Shown: positions 1 to 6,074, counted from the stretch's first letter. The stretch: DNA of 14,664 nucleotides from an uncultured Oscillospiraceae bacterium (GCA_900543305.1 UQQZ01000060.1:1-14664); one strand, 5' to 3'. The notes: a model not told the origin generated them from the sequence alone. A program made the numbers and translations.

Positions 1-379
1 GAACTCCGCTCTTCTGATGATCCCTTTCTCTTCGAGATTCATCTTACTCGCGGTTTGCGTTTTCTCGAAACAATTCATTTAACTTTCTTTACTCTTTCGG
101 TTTTTTTCTTTTTCCCCATTTGAATTTCCGATTTCACTTTTCAGAAGATTTTCTTCTGGCAAGTAACCTTCTTTCCAAATGTTTTTGAAAAAGTGCCTTA
201 TCCTTTTTCAAGAAAGCTTTTCCTGTTTCTTTCTGGAAAACTTTTCAGAAAATAGATTCCTCTGCTTTTTTAAGGAACAACTTCCGTTTGGATTGCTTTC
301 GCTTATCCGTTCCACTTACTTCCGGTCTTTGCGAAGCTGCTTTTGAAGATTTGGTAGATCTCTCTATCTCTTATCTTCG
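1..379 (-). other. Untranslated, purine-rich leader RNA running off the left edge (possible rRNA-operon leader)
   Basis: No convincing coding region is present on either strand. Read on the minus strand, the stretch follows a perfect promoter at 385-413 and is strongly purine-rich. It contains several hairpins: TTGAAAAAG/CTTTTTCAA arms around 185-215, and CAGAAGA/TCTTCTG with a 3-nt loop around 141-158. It also has sequences resembling the antitermination boxA, such as TGTTCCTTAAAAA near 270-290. A strong promoter, a long untranslated leader and boxA-like motifs are typical of Firmicutes rRNA operons, so a 16S gene may begin beyond base 1. That gene is not visible. The alternative is the long 5' leader of some other highly expressed gene. 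A short ATG frame starting at minus-strand 42 and open to the window edge has no good ribosome site. Confidence 0.42.
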
Positions 380-384
380 CCCTT

Positions 385-413
385 ATTATAACGCCGCCTT
401 TCCAGTTTGTCAA
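385..413 (-). promoter_or_regulatory. Perfect sigma-A promoter, minus strand
   Basis: The -35 TTGACA lies at 408-413 and the -10 TATAAT at 385-390, with exactly 17 bp between them. Both hexamers match the consensus fully. Transcription would start near 378 and proceed leftward out of the window. Confidence 0.85.
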
Positions 414-417
414 TAGA

Positions 418-443
418 TTTTTTCAAGTTTTTTGAATTTTTTT
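418..443 (-). promoter_or_regulatory. Phased A-tract UP-like element upstream of the strong minus-strand promoter
   Basis: Three T runs on the plus strand (A runs on the coding side) lie at 418-423, 428-433 and 437-443. They repeat about every helical turn and sit immediately upstream of the -35 box at 408-413. Such phased A-tracts bend DNA and bind the RNA polymerase alpha C-terminal domain. They are typical of rRNA and other very strong promoters. Confidence 0.65.
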
Positions 444-524
444 GTTCATATCCTACTTGAAAAGTGCATATACTCAAAAAGTCAGGTTTTTCTGGTCTAT
501 TTCCCTCTGGAGAAAAATCACCGC

Positions 525-553
525 TTGACTACGACGCCAATTTACGGTACAAT
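525..553 (+). promoter_or_regulatory. Sigma-A promoter for the DUF1292 gene (and possibly the 6S RNA)
   Basis: TTGACT at 525-530 and TACAAT at 548-553 are separated by 17 bp; each hexamer matches the consensus at five of six positions. The start site would be near 560, giving a leader of about 20 nt that contains the ribosome site AAAGGAG at 564-570. Confidence 0.75.
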
Positions 554-579
554 GACGGTGGAGAAAGGAGCGATTGCCA

Positions 580-876
580 ATGGATCACGAATATGAAGCC
601 GATCTTCTCACCCTGCTGGATGATGAAGGTCAGGAGCATGAGTTCGAAATTATCGATGAGCTGGAAAACGACGACGGCCATTTCTTTGCCCTTGTCCCCA
701 CCCAACAAGAACCTGATGAAATCACCTCCGACGCGGAGACATATTATATTTTTGAAGTCATCGAGGAAGACGGTGAGGAACAGCTTCAGGAAGTGGACGA
801 CGATGAGCTGCTGGATAAACTGGCGGATATCTTCGAAACTCGTTTTAATGAGGCTTATTTTGACGAAGAGGAATAA
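580..876 (+). CDS. DUF1292 family protein (YrzB-like), small acidic protein
   Basis: This 98-residue, extremely acidic protein begins MDHEYEADLLTLLDDEGQEH and ends in a run of Glu/Asp. The pattern of a short beta-rich start, a 'FFALVP' strand, 'YYIFEV' and a final EEDGEEQLQEVDDDE segment is that of the DUF1292 family. That family is widespread in Firmicutes and has no established biochemical function. I chose the ATG at 580 over an upstream in-frame TTG at 574. The ribosome site AAAGGAG ends at 570, which gives 9 nt to the ATG but only 3 nt to the TTG. The gene has its own promoter 27 bp upstream. A 6S-like RNA starts about 30 nt downstream on the same strand and may be co-transcribed. In many Clostridia, DUF1292 genes lie near ruvX and aspects of the alaS region; here ruvX is on the other strand, about 4 kb away. 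Confidence 0.9.
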   Translation: MDHEYEADLLTLLDDEGQEHEFEIIDELENDDGHFFALVPTQQEPDEITSDAETYYIFEVIEEDGEEQLQEVDDDELLDKLADIFETRFNEAYFDEEE

Positions 877-904
877 AAGGTCCAGGCTGGTTTTCTGCTT
901 GTGA

Positions 905-1113
905 CTTTATCCTGCCCGATTCGCGGACTGCGCACATATAACCCTACACTCGATTGAAAGGGAGCCCTGCTCTGTATGCGGATTGCAGACCTCCCGGCAC
1001 GGCCTTGCGCCGGCTGCTGGAGGAAGGGAGCGTGAACCATATAGGGGGGCACCCACCTGCTTTTATGTAGCAGGTTATTGAGTTGCGCGATACGGTCGGG
1101 CGGGACTTTTTTT
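905..1113 (+). ncRNA. ssrS: Probable 6S RNA (SsrS)
   Basis: The segment folds into one long imperfect hairpin with an open middle, which is the 6S architecture. The closing stem pairs 910-919 with 1096-1105 (one T-G wobble) and continues with TCGCG (921-925) against CGCGA (1086-1090). A central bubble follows; on its 3' strand lies the small hairpin ACCTGC/GCAGGT (1055-1060 with 1070-1075), a feature of Firmicutes 6S RNAs. The block GAACC....GGGGGGCACCCACCTG around 1034-1059 resembles the conserved 3' part of the family. The apical stem pairs CCTCC (990-994) with GGAGG (1019-1023). A seven-T run (1107-1113) directly follows the closing stem, fixing the strand and 3' end. 6S RNA binds sigma-A RNA polymerase by mimicking an open promoter. 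I saw no clear separate promoter, so processing from the DUF1292 transcript is possible. The exact 5' end is uncertain. Confidence 0.72.
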
Positions 1114-1120
1114 AACTACA

Positions 1121-1156
1121 AAGGCCGCGGGAGAAATCTCCCGCGGCCTTTTCCTA
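1121..1156. terminator. Bidirectional intrinsic terminator between 6S RNA and the oxidoreductase gene
   Basis: The arms AAGGCCGCGGGAGA (1121-1134) and its exact complement (1137-1150) form a 14-bp perfect stem with a 2-nt spacer. On the plus strand it is followed by TTTTCCTATTCTCTTTTTT. On the minus strand it lies just past the stop of the gene ending at 1166 and is followed by TTTGTAGTT, a weaker U tract. It separates two convergent transcription units. Confidence 0.85.
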
Positions 1157-1165
1157 TTCTCTTTT

Positions 1166-2212
1166 TTAGAACGTCACAACCTGATTCTTTTCAGCGGACT
1201 CAAAGATGGCCTCCATCAGGCGCATCAGTTCGCGCTGCTGGTCGTGGGTCACAATGGGCTCTGCTTCCCCATTGACCACCTTTGCGATGTTCCGATAGTA
1301 ATCTTTGATATCGCAGGGGATCCGGGGCAGAGGCAGTTCGCTGATGGTGTCAGGCGTACGGGGCGCCATGGTCTTGGTCAAGCCGGCAGCAGTGATGATC
1401 GGCACGGCGTCGTGCTTCTCGTCGCTGGTGGCAACAATGATCTTGCCATTGACTTGGAAGTCATCGATCTGAGCAGTACCGTTAACGCCCTGGATGTACC
1501 AACGGGGCAGATTGATGAAGTTGCTGGTGCCCACTTCTACGGTGAAGACCAAGCCTTCGTCAAAGGTGAAGATCGCGGTAAAGCCATCGTCCACTTCTTC
1601 GTTGGTCACATTGGACAGGGTAGCATAAACCGTTTTGGGCATCTTCCCCATCATCATGTTCATCTGGTCCAGCAGATGGACACCCCAGTCCAGCACCATG
1701 CCGCCGCCATGTTCCTTGGTGTTCCGCCAGTCGCCGGGAATACCACGGGATCCGTGTACACGGGACTGAATGGAGAATACACGACCCAGCTGGCCGGATT
1801 TTGCGATCTTCTCCGCCACCCGGAAATCTTCGTCCCAGCGGCGATTCTGATGCACGGTGAACACGGAACCGGTCCGCTCAGAAGCGGCGATCATCTCTTC
1901 CAGAATCTCGGAAGAAGTGGTCACAGGCTTTTCGCTGATTACCAGCTTGCCGGCCTCCATGGCCTGAATGCAAACATCCTTATGCGCGTCATTGGGGATT
2001 GCCACCGTAACTACATCGACTTCCGGATCAGCCAGGAGAGCTTCATAACTCTCATAAGCCTTGATCCCTTTTTCCTCGGCTGCACGGTTTCTTTCCGGCA
2101 GAATATCATACACACCTGCCAGATGAACTTCCGGAATTTCTTGCAGCAGCCGGGTGTGCCAGCCGCCCATTCCACCATAGCCAACTACAGCTACATTAAC
2201 GATCCTTCCCAT
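1166..2212 (-). CDS. Gfo/Idh/MocA family NAD(P)-dependent oxidoreductase
   Basis: This 348-residue protein has normal length for the family. The N-terminal Rossmann fold carries the dinucleotide motif GYGGMG at 11-16. The family lysine signature SEKPVT is at 93-98, with catalytic Lys95. HQNRRWD at 121-127 and GGGMVLDWGVHLLDQ at 169-183 (Asp175 and His179 in the active site) follow in the C-terminal alpha/beta domain. The HQNRRWD motif puts it closest to the YdgJ/YvaA/IolW-like branch, which oxidises cyclitols or sugars such as scyllo-inositol. The substrate cannot be read from the sequence. The start is the ATG at 2212, with GGAGG eight bases upstream. It lies 100 bp after mgtE in the same direction and has its own candidate promoter, so co-regulation with mgtE is not required. 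No sugar transporter or inositol gene is nearby. Confidence 0.92.
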   Translation of the reverse strand: MGRIVNVAVVGYGGMGGWHTRLLQEIPEVHLAGVYDILPERNRAAEEKGIKAYESYEALLADPEVDVVTVAIPNDAHKDVCIQAMEAGKLVISEKPVTTSSEILEEMIAASERTGSVFTVHQNRRWDEDFRVAEKIAKSGQLGRVFSIQSRVHGSRGIPGDWRNTKEHGGGMVLDWGVHLLDQMNMMMGKMPKTVYATLSNVTNEEVDDGFTAIFTFDEGLVFTVEVGTSNFINLPRWYIQGVNGTAQIDDFQVNGKIIVATSDEKHDAVPIITAAGLTKTMAPRTPDTISELPLPRIPCDIKDYYRNIAKVVNGEAEPIVTHDQQRELMRLMEAIFESAEKNQVVTF

Positions 2213-2275
2213 TTACGATTCCTCCGAAAAAAGTATTTATGGTCAAAGGCCAAGACAATGGCTGTTCCATCGCCT

Positions 2276-2303
2276 ATTCTAGCCTGCCATATCTAAATCT
2301 CAA
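2276..2303 (-). promoter_or_regulatory. Candidate promoter for the Gfo/Idh/MocA oxidoreductase gene
   Basis: On the minus strand, TTGAGA (2298-2303) and TAGAAT (2276-2281) have a 16-bp spacer; each matches five of six consensus positions. The transcript would start near 2269 with a leader of about 57 nt. No terminator is evident after mgtE, so read-through is also possible. Confidence 0.5.
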
Positions 2304-2312
2304 ATGCAGACG

Positions 2313-3647
2313 TCAAAGTCCCAAAAACATTTTGGCAATATTAAAGTAAATCATCAGGGCCACCGCGTCCACAATGGTGGTGATCAGCGGGCTTGCCATC
2401 ACCGTGGGGTCCAATCCCAGCCGTTTGGCCAGAATGGGAAGGGTACCGCCCACCACATTGGACACCAACACAACAACCACCAAGGTCAAGCATACCACAG
2501 CAGCAACCATCATGGTAACATGGTCGATCAGCATCAGCTTGGCAAAATTGGTCACCGCCAACGTGACACCACACAGAATTGCCACCGCAGATTCCTTGAA
2601 GATCACCCGAGGTACATCGATGTACCGGATCTCTCCCAGGGACAAACCACGGATAATGGTGGTGGAAGACTGGCTGCCCGAATTGCCGCCTGTATCCATC
2701 AACATGGGAATAAAGCTGGACAAAATCAAATTGGCCGCCAGCGCATCTTCATAGGACGAGATAATTCCACTGGTAAACGTGGCCGAAATCATCAAAAACA
2801 ACAACCAGGGTACCCGCTTGCGCCAGGTTTCAAATACGCTGGTCTTTACATAGGGCTTATCGGAAGGGGCAATAGCGGCCATCTTTTCGATATCTTCCGT
2901 GGCCTCTTCCTGGATGACGTCGATGGCATCGTCAATCGTCACAATACCAACGAGACGTTCCTCGGCATCCACCACCGGCAGCGCAAGAAAATCGTACTTG
3001 CTCAGCAGCCTGGCGGCTTCTTCCTGGTCTGTATGGGTGCTGACGAACTTCACGTTGGTCTCCATGATGTTCCGGAGAATCTCCGTCTTGGGCGCCAACA
3101 ACAGCTCCCGCACGGTGACAATTCCTTCCAGCTTCCGCCGGCTATCCGTTACATAACAGGTATAAACCGTCTCGCTGTCCACCCCAGTGGCTCGGATATG
3201 CTCGAAGGCCTGCTCCACCGTCATGCTCCGTTTCAGGTCCACATACTCCATGGTCATAATGCTGCCTGCACTGTCCTTGGGGTAATTGAGCACCTGATTG
3301 ATCATCTTCCGGGTGTCTTCATCCACGTGGCGCAAGATCTTTTTTACCACGTTGGCAGGCATCTCTTCAATCAGATCCACCGTGTCGTCCAGGAACATCT
3401 GCCCCATCACTTCGTCCAGCTCTTTATCGCTGAACCCGCGAACCAGAATTTCCTGGGTATCGCCATCCATATAGGCGAATGCGTCTGCCGCCAATTCCTT
3501 GGGCAACAGACGAAATACAATAGGCATGTTCTGCTCGGGAAGACTCTCCAACAGCACTGCGGCATCGGCAGGGTTCATGTCCTTTACCATTCCCGCAATC
3601 TCGGGGAACTTCCGCTCTTCCAAAAGCTCCAGAATCTTTTCTTTCAT
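2313..3647 (-). CDS. mgtE: Magnesium transporter MgtE
   Basis: The gene encodes a 444-residue inner-membrane Mg2+ channel/transporter, normal length for the family. An N-terminal helical MgtE_N domain (about 1-125) is followed by two CBS domains (about 130-190 and 195-250), which sense cytosolic Mg2+ in characterised homologues. A five-helix membrane domain spans about 280-444. The family signature PMLMDTGGNSGSQSSTTIIR lies at 314-333. Asp427 in the last helix (TTIVDAVA) corresponds to the pore Asp432 of Thermus MgtE. I start at the ATG at 3647, which has AGGAGG eight bases upstream. The reading frame extends 31 codons further upstream, but that stretch lies in the untranslated leader and adds nothing conserved. 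A strong promoter at 3925-3953 and a structured leader of about 270 nt precede the gene, suggesting RNA-based control. Confidence 0.96.
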   Translation of the reverse strand: MKEKILELLEERKFPEIAGMVKDMNPADAAVLLESLPEQNMPIVFRLLPKELAADAFAYMDGDTQEILVRGFSDKELDEVMGQMFLDDTVDLIEEMPANVVKKILRHVDEDTRKMINQVLNYPKDSAGSIMTMEYVDLKRSMTVEQAFEHIRATGVDSETVYTCYVTDSRRKLEGIVTVRELLLAPKTEILRNIMETNVKFVSTHTDQEEAARLLSKYDFLALPVVDAEERLVGIVTIDDAIDVIQEEATEDIEKMAAIAPSDKPYVKTSVFETWRKRVPWLLFLMISATFTSGIISSYEDALAANLILSSFIPMLMDTGGNSGSQSSTTIIRGLSLGEIRYIDVPRVIFKESAVAILCGVTLAVTNFAKLMLIDHVTMMVAAVVCLTLVVVVLVSNVVGGTLPILAKRLGLDPTVMASPLITTIVDAVALMIYFNIAKMFLGL

Positions 3648-3918
3648 GGCTTGTGCCTCCTCTTTGTTGATTGAGAGGGTAAAATTACAGCACCAAACCA
3701 AAGGCACGGCTATCTTCCCGCCAAACCAGACTCCAGACACTCAGGGCCTTCCCGGAAAGCCAAAATGTGGCAAAGAGATCGGGTCTCGGCGGGGGAAACG
3801 GCTATCACGGCCGCACCTCTCCCTCCAGGTTTCGTGCTGCCGCTACTTCGGGGAACGATCACTTTGCTCACCTCGTTTTTTCTTGGATTGGGGAGTCCCG
3901 TTCCGGAAGACTCCCTTA
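3648..3918 (-). promoter_or_regulatory. Long structured 5' leader of mgtE; candidate riboswitch of unassigned class
   Basis: The leader runs from the predicted start near 3918 to the mgtE start and contains no gene. At its 5' tip is a 7-bp hairpin (GGGAGTC 3891-3897 with GACTCCC 3909-3915). A closing helix then joins GCAAAG-T-GATCG (3867 down to 3856) to CGATC-T-CTTTGC (3781 down to 3770): 11 pairs around one T-T mismatch. Inside are GCGG/CCGC pairing (3789-3792 with 3840-3843), a CGGC/GCCG hairpin with a 7-nt loop (3799-3813), and an ACCT/AGGT hairpin (3815-3830). Small hairpins follow at 3745-3761. No U-tract terminator precedes the gene, so any switch would probably act on translation or RNA stability. 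I cannot match it to the M-box or another known class. Confidence 0.5.
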
Positions 3919-3924
3919 CTATAA

Positions 3925-3953
3925 ATGGTACCCGTTTCCGTCAGATTTGTCAA
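3925..3953 (-). promoter_or_regulatory. Promoter of mgtE
   Basis: On the minus strand, a perfect TTGACA (3948-3953) is 17 bp from TACCAT (3925-3930), which matches four of six -10 positions. A second AT-rich hexamer TATAGT follows but is too far from the -35. The start would be near 3918. The -35 box immediately follows the T run of the degV terminator. Confidence 0.68.
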
Positions 3954-3994
3954 GAAAAAACAAGCCTGCGGATTGTTAAATCTCCGCAGGCTTG
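3954..3994 (-). terminator. Intrinsic terminator of the degV-family gene
   Basis: A 12-bp perfect stem joins CAAGCCTGCGGA (3961-3972) to TCCGCAGGCTTG (3983-3994) with a 10-nt loop. On the minus strand it is followed by TTTTTTC (3954-3960). It lies just after the stop at 4003 and directly upstream of the mgtE -35 box. Confidence 0.9.
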
Positions 3995-4002
3995 CCATCT
4001 CT

Positions 4003-4875
4003 TTACCGTTCTTTTCCCAAGAAAAACAGGGCCACTGTTCCCGGACCGGAATGGGCGCCGATCACCGGACCAATATATCCGATCTTCACTTGCTGTACCC
4101 CCATCCGTTCCCGGATCTGGCGTTCCAAATAATTGGCGTCTTCCAAGCAGTCTCCGTGACTGATGAACACCATCTGGGAGGCAGGATCCAGCGCCGTTTC
4201 CTCCATTCGCTTCACCAACGCGTCCAGCGAAGCCTTGCGTCCCCGAATCTTGGAGACAGGAATCAGATGGCCTTCATTGTCCACATGGAGCACCGGTTTG
4301 ATCCCCAACATGGTCCCCACCAAGGCGGTTGCCGTGGAAACACGGCCTCCCCGCTTCAAGTGGTTTAAATCGTCTACTGTGAACCAGTGGCACAGCCGCA
4401 GCACATTTTCCTTCAGCCAGGCCAAAACCTCGTCCATCGTCTTGCCTTCCTGTTGGAGCTTGGCTGCATGGTATACGAAAAGCCCTTCGCCCATGGATGC
4501 ACACAGGGAATCGAACACCTCCAACCGACGGTCAGGAAAGCGCTCCAACAACTCCTCCCGGGCCAGCATAGCGCTTTGATAGGTACCGCTGAGACCCGAA
4601 GAGAAGGCAATGTACAAAATATCCCGTCCCTCCTGGAGCAGAGGAGTGAATACCTGGATGAATTCTTCAGAATTCACTTGGGTGGTGGTGGACATGGTTC
4701 CCCGCCGAAGCTTGCCATAAAAGGTGGGATCGTCCATCTCCCCTCCTCCGGGGATGTTGTGGTAGGTCTTCCCGTCCATCATATAACACAAAGGAATCAC
4801 CTGGACCTGTAGTTCCCGGATCAACTCAGGGGTCAAATCCGCGGTGGAGTCGGTGATGATCTGGTAGTTTTCCAT
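4003..4875 (-). CDS. DegV family protein (fatty-acid-binding)
   Basis: This 290-residue cytosolic protein shows the full DegV fold. The N-terminal DSTADL is at 9-14, the STTTQV stretch corresponding to the family TSQP loop at 62-67, and SSGLSGTY at 92-99. HLKRGGRVS follows at 172-180, and the C-terminal IGAHSGPG, which holds the ligand carboxylate, at 272-279. DegV proteins bind a fatty acid and, in several Firmicutes, act as the FakB subunit that presents exogenous fatty acids to the kinase FakA. No fakA is seen here, so that role is an inference. The start at 4875 has AAGGAG six bases upstream. The gene has its own promoter (4925-4953) and terminator, so it is probably monocistronic, though read-through from ruvX is possible. 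Confidence 0.93.
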   Translation of the reverse strand: MENYQIITDSTADLTPELIRELQVQVIPLCYMMDGKTYHNIPGGGEMDDPTFYGKLRRGTMSTTTQVNSEEFIQVFTPLLQEGRDILYIAFSSGLSGTYQSAMLAREELLERFPDRRLEVFDSLCASMGEGLFVYHAAKLQQEGKTMDEVLAWLKENVLRLCHWFTVDDLNHLKRGGRVSTATALVGTMLGIKPVLHVDNEGHLIPVSKIRGRKASLDALVKRMEETALDPASQMVFISHGDCLEDANYLERQIRERMGVQQVKIGYIGPVIGAHSGPGTVALFFLGKER

Positions 4876-4894
4876 GGTCTGCTCCTTCCCATAT

Positions 4895-4913
4895 ATTGGG
4901 CTGAAATCCCAAT
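4895..4913. repeat. Inverted repeat at the start of the degV transcript
   Basis: ATTGGG (4895-4900) and CCCAAT (4908-4913) flank a 7-nt spacer. It lies about 5-23 nt into the predicted transcript, between the promoter and the ribosome site. It could be a repressor operator or a small 5' stabilising hairpin. Confidence 0.5.
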
Positions 4914-4924
4914 CATTTGGTTTG

Positions 4925-4953
4925 ATTATACTATGATCTCAGGGTTCTGTAAA
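4925..4953 (-). promoter_or_regulatory. Promoter of the degV-family gene
   Basis: On the minus strand, TTTACA (4948-4953) and a perfect TATAAT (4925-4930) are separated by 17 bp. The start would be near 4918, giving a leader of about 43 nt. Confidence 0.82.
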
Positions 4954-4977
4954 GGTATTTTGTATCGGTTTCCCAAT

Positions 4978-5415
4978 TTAGAGGGAAACTTCCCCCCTAG
5001 CATGGAGCCGCCGATAATCCAGATAGTTCTGCAGGATCACCGTGGCCGCCACCGCGTCCACCACCGCCTTCCGGCGCTTACCCCTGGTATTGGTATCGTT
5101 TAAATACCCGTGGGCCGTCACCGTGGTCCCCCGTTCGTCAACAAATTCCACGGGAAGTCCCGTGGCTTCCCTCAGCAGGGCGCCAACTTCCCGGGCATTC
5201 TGGGCACTGGCTCCTTCGGTACCGTCCATGTTCCTGGGCAATCCCACAGCCAACACCTCCGCTCGGTTTTCCTTGGCCAAGGCGGCCAGGCAGTCTACTA
5301 ACCGTTCCCGGTTGTGCTCCTGGACCACCGTCAGCGGGGAAGCAAGCAGTTCTCCTTTATCACAAATAGCCACGCCGGTCCTGGCTTTTCCCAGGTCGAT
5401 TCCCAATACAATCAT
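4978..5415 (-). CDS. ruvX: Putative pre-16S rRNA nuclease / Holliday junction resolvase-like protein (YqgF/RuvX family)
   Basis: This 145-residue RNase H-fold protein has normal length. The catalytic motifs are GIDLGKARTGVA at 5-16 (Asp7), VGLPRNMDG at 57-65, DERGTT at 93-98 and RRKAVVDAVAA at 114-124 (Asp120). The family acts in maturation of the 16S rRNA 5' end, and was earlier described as a Holliday junction resolvase. The DER motif usually continues with a hydrophobic residue (DERLTT or DERFTT); here it is Gly. The ATG overlaps the stop of the phosphatase gene in an ATGA tetranucleotide, and GGAGG lies four bases upstream, so translation is probably coupled. It is the last gene of the pyr operon; no terminator is evident before the degV promoter. 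Confidence 0.93.
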   Translation of the reverse strand: MIVLGIDLGKARTGVAICDKGELLASPLTVVQEHNRERLVDCLAALAKENRAEVLAVGLPRNMDGTEGASAQNAREVGALLREATGLPVEFVDERGTTVTAHGYLNDTNTRGKRRKAVVDAVAATVILQNYLDYRRLHARGEVSL

Positions 5416-6074
5416 ACGGCCTCCGTATGGAAAGAATACAGCATAGGGGGCTTGCGCAGCTCTTCCGGCAAATGGGACATATCATTGACAGATTTAAAAC
5501 GGAACTTGCCCTCTTCTGCTTCCAAGATGCTGACGCTGGTATTGCCAAACACCGCACTCTGGCGCAGACCCTCGATGGAACCGAACTGGACCAACGCGTA
5601 CAAGTTCTTGATCAAACCCCCGTGGGTGGCCACTGCCACAGTTTTCCCGAGATTTTCCTCCACAATCTTTCGAAAGGTTTTTTCTGCCCGAGCATACACT
5701 TGGGCCATGGTCTCCCCTCCGGGGAAGCAGCACAAATCTGGAGCTTGGTCCCAGTCATGGGCTGTCTGCGGAAATTTTTCCCCAATCTCCGGCAGTGGCA
5801 GGTTTTCCATCTCCCCCACATCGATTTCCATAAGGCCGTCGTCCTTCTGAATAGGGAGCCCATGAAATTTGTTGATGGCTTCCGCAGTGCGGTAGGCACG
5901 GGTCAAGGGGCTGGAGTAGACGGCGTCCAGATGCACGTTCCGAAACCGCAAAGCAAGCAAGTCCAACTGCTTTTCCCCCGTCTCGCTCACTGCCGCGTCA
6001 TAACGGCCTTGAAACCGGCCGGACAAGTTTCCCACCGACTGGCAGTGACGGACCACATACAGGGTGGTCACCAT
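5412..6074 (-). CDS. Histidine phosphatase family protein (phosphoglycerate-mutase-like)
   Basis: This 220-residue protein belongs to the histidine phosphatase superfamily. The nucleophile motif is VRHCQSVGN at 8-16 (Arg9, His10), a Cys variant of the RHG motif that is frequent in Clostridia. SSPLTRAYRTA at 54-64 gives the second Arg, LMEIDVGEME at 81-90 the acid Glu, and ATHGG at 149-153 the second catalytic His (151). PGGET at 118-122 is also typical. The substrate is unknown; candidates in this family include phosphosugars, alpha-ribazole phosphate and other phosphate esters. The ATG at 6074 overlaps the end of pyrD by 7 nt and has GGGAGG nine bases upstream. Its place between pyrD and ruvX suggests co-expression, with no proof of a role in pyrimidine metabolism. 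Confidence 0.9.
   Translation of the reverse strand: MVTTLYVVRHCQSVGNLSGRFQGRYDAAVSETGEKQLDLLALRFRNVHLDAVYSSPLTRAYRTAEAINKFHGLPIQKDDGLMEIDVGEMENLPLPEIGEKFPQTAHDWDQAPDLCCFPGGETMAQVYARAEKTFRKIVEENLGKTVAVATHGGLIKNLYALVQFGSIEGLRQSAVFGNTSVSILEAEEGKFRFKSVNDMSHLPEELRKPPMLYSFHTEAV

Noticed and set aside
1..130. Short minus-strand frames in the leader, such as a 14-codon Lys-rich frame and an ATG at 42
   Set aside because: They have no ribosome site, their products are too short or cut by the window edge, and the region reads as structured untranslated RNA.
464..904. 146-codon plus-strand frame overlapping the DUF1292 gene
   Set aside because: It starts upstream of the promoter and lacks a ribosome site. 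Its Ser/Arg/Lys-rich product is the out-of-frame reading of the acidic gene.
1244..2296. 350-codon plus-strand open frame opposite the oxidoreductase gene
   Set aside because: The minus strand encodes a complete Gfo/Idh/MocA protein with a good start site; the plus frame has no family features.
2304..3674. 456-codon plus-strand open frame opposite mgtE
   Set aside because: It is a His/Gln/Gly-rich shadow of the membrane protein gene, with no recognisable domain.
3648..3740. 31-residue N-terminal extension of MgtE
   Set aside because: The extension lies in the untranslated leader. A strong AGGAGG stands eight bases before the internal ATG, which gives the normal family N-terminus.
3770..3867. 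yybP-ykoY (Mn2+) riboswitch in the mgtE leader
   Set aside because: The 3' side shows GAGACC and CTTTGCC, reminiscent of that class. The obligatory 5' GGGGAGUAG loop is missing (CCCCGAAGTAG instead), and extra pairs are inserted in the closing helix, so I did not assign it.
3648..3918. M-box (ykoK) Mg2+ riboswitch upstream of mgtE
   Set aside because: It is expected from context, but apart from a short AGGTGAG string the conserved blocks (GCTCCT, GCTGCCGCC, GCTAAAGCTC) are not present.
3925..3940. T-box-like TGGTACCCG string on the plus strand
   Set aside because: A T-box would need a plus-strand gene downstream and its specifier and antiterminator helices. The downstream genes are on the minus strand and the string falls in the mgtE promoter.
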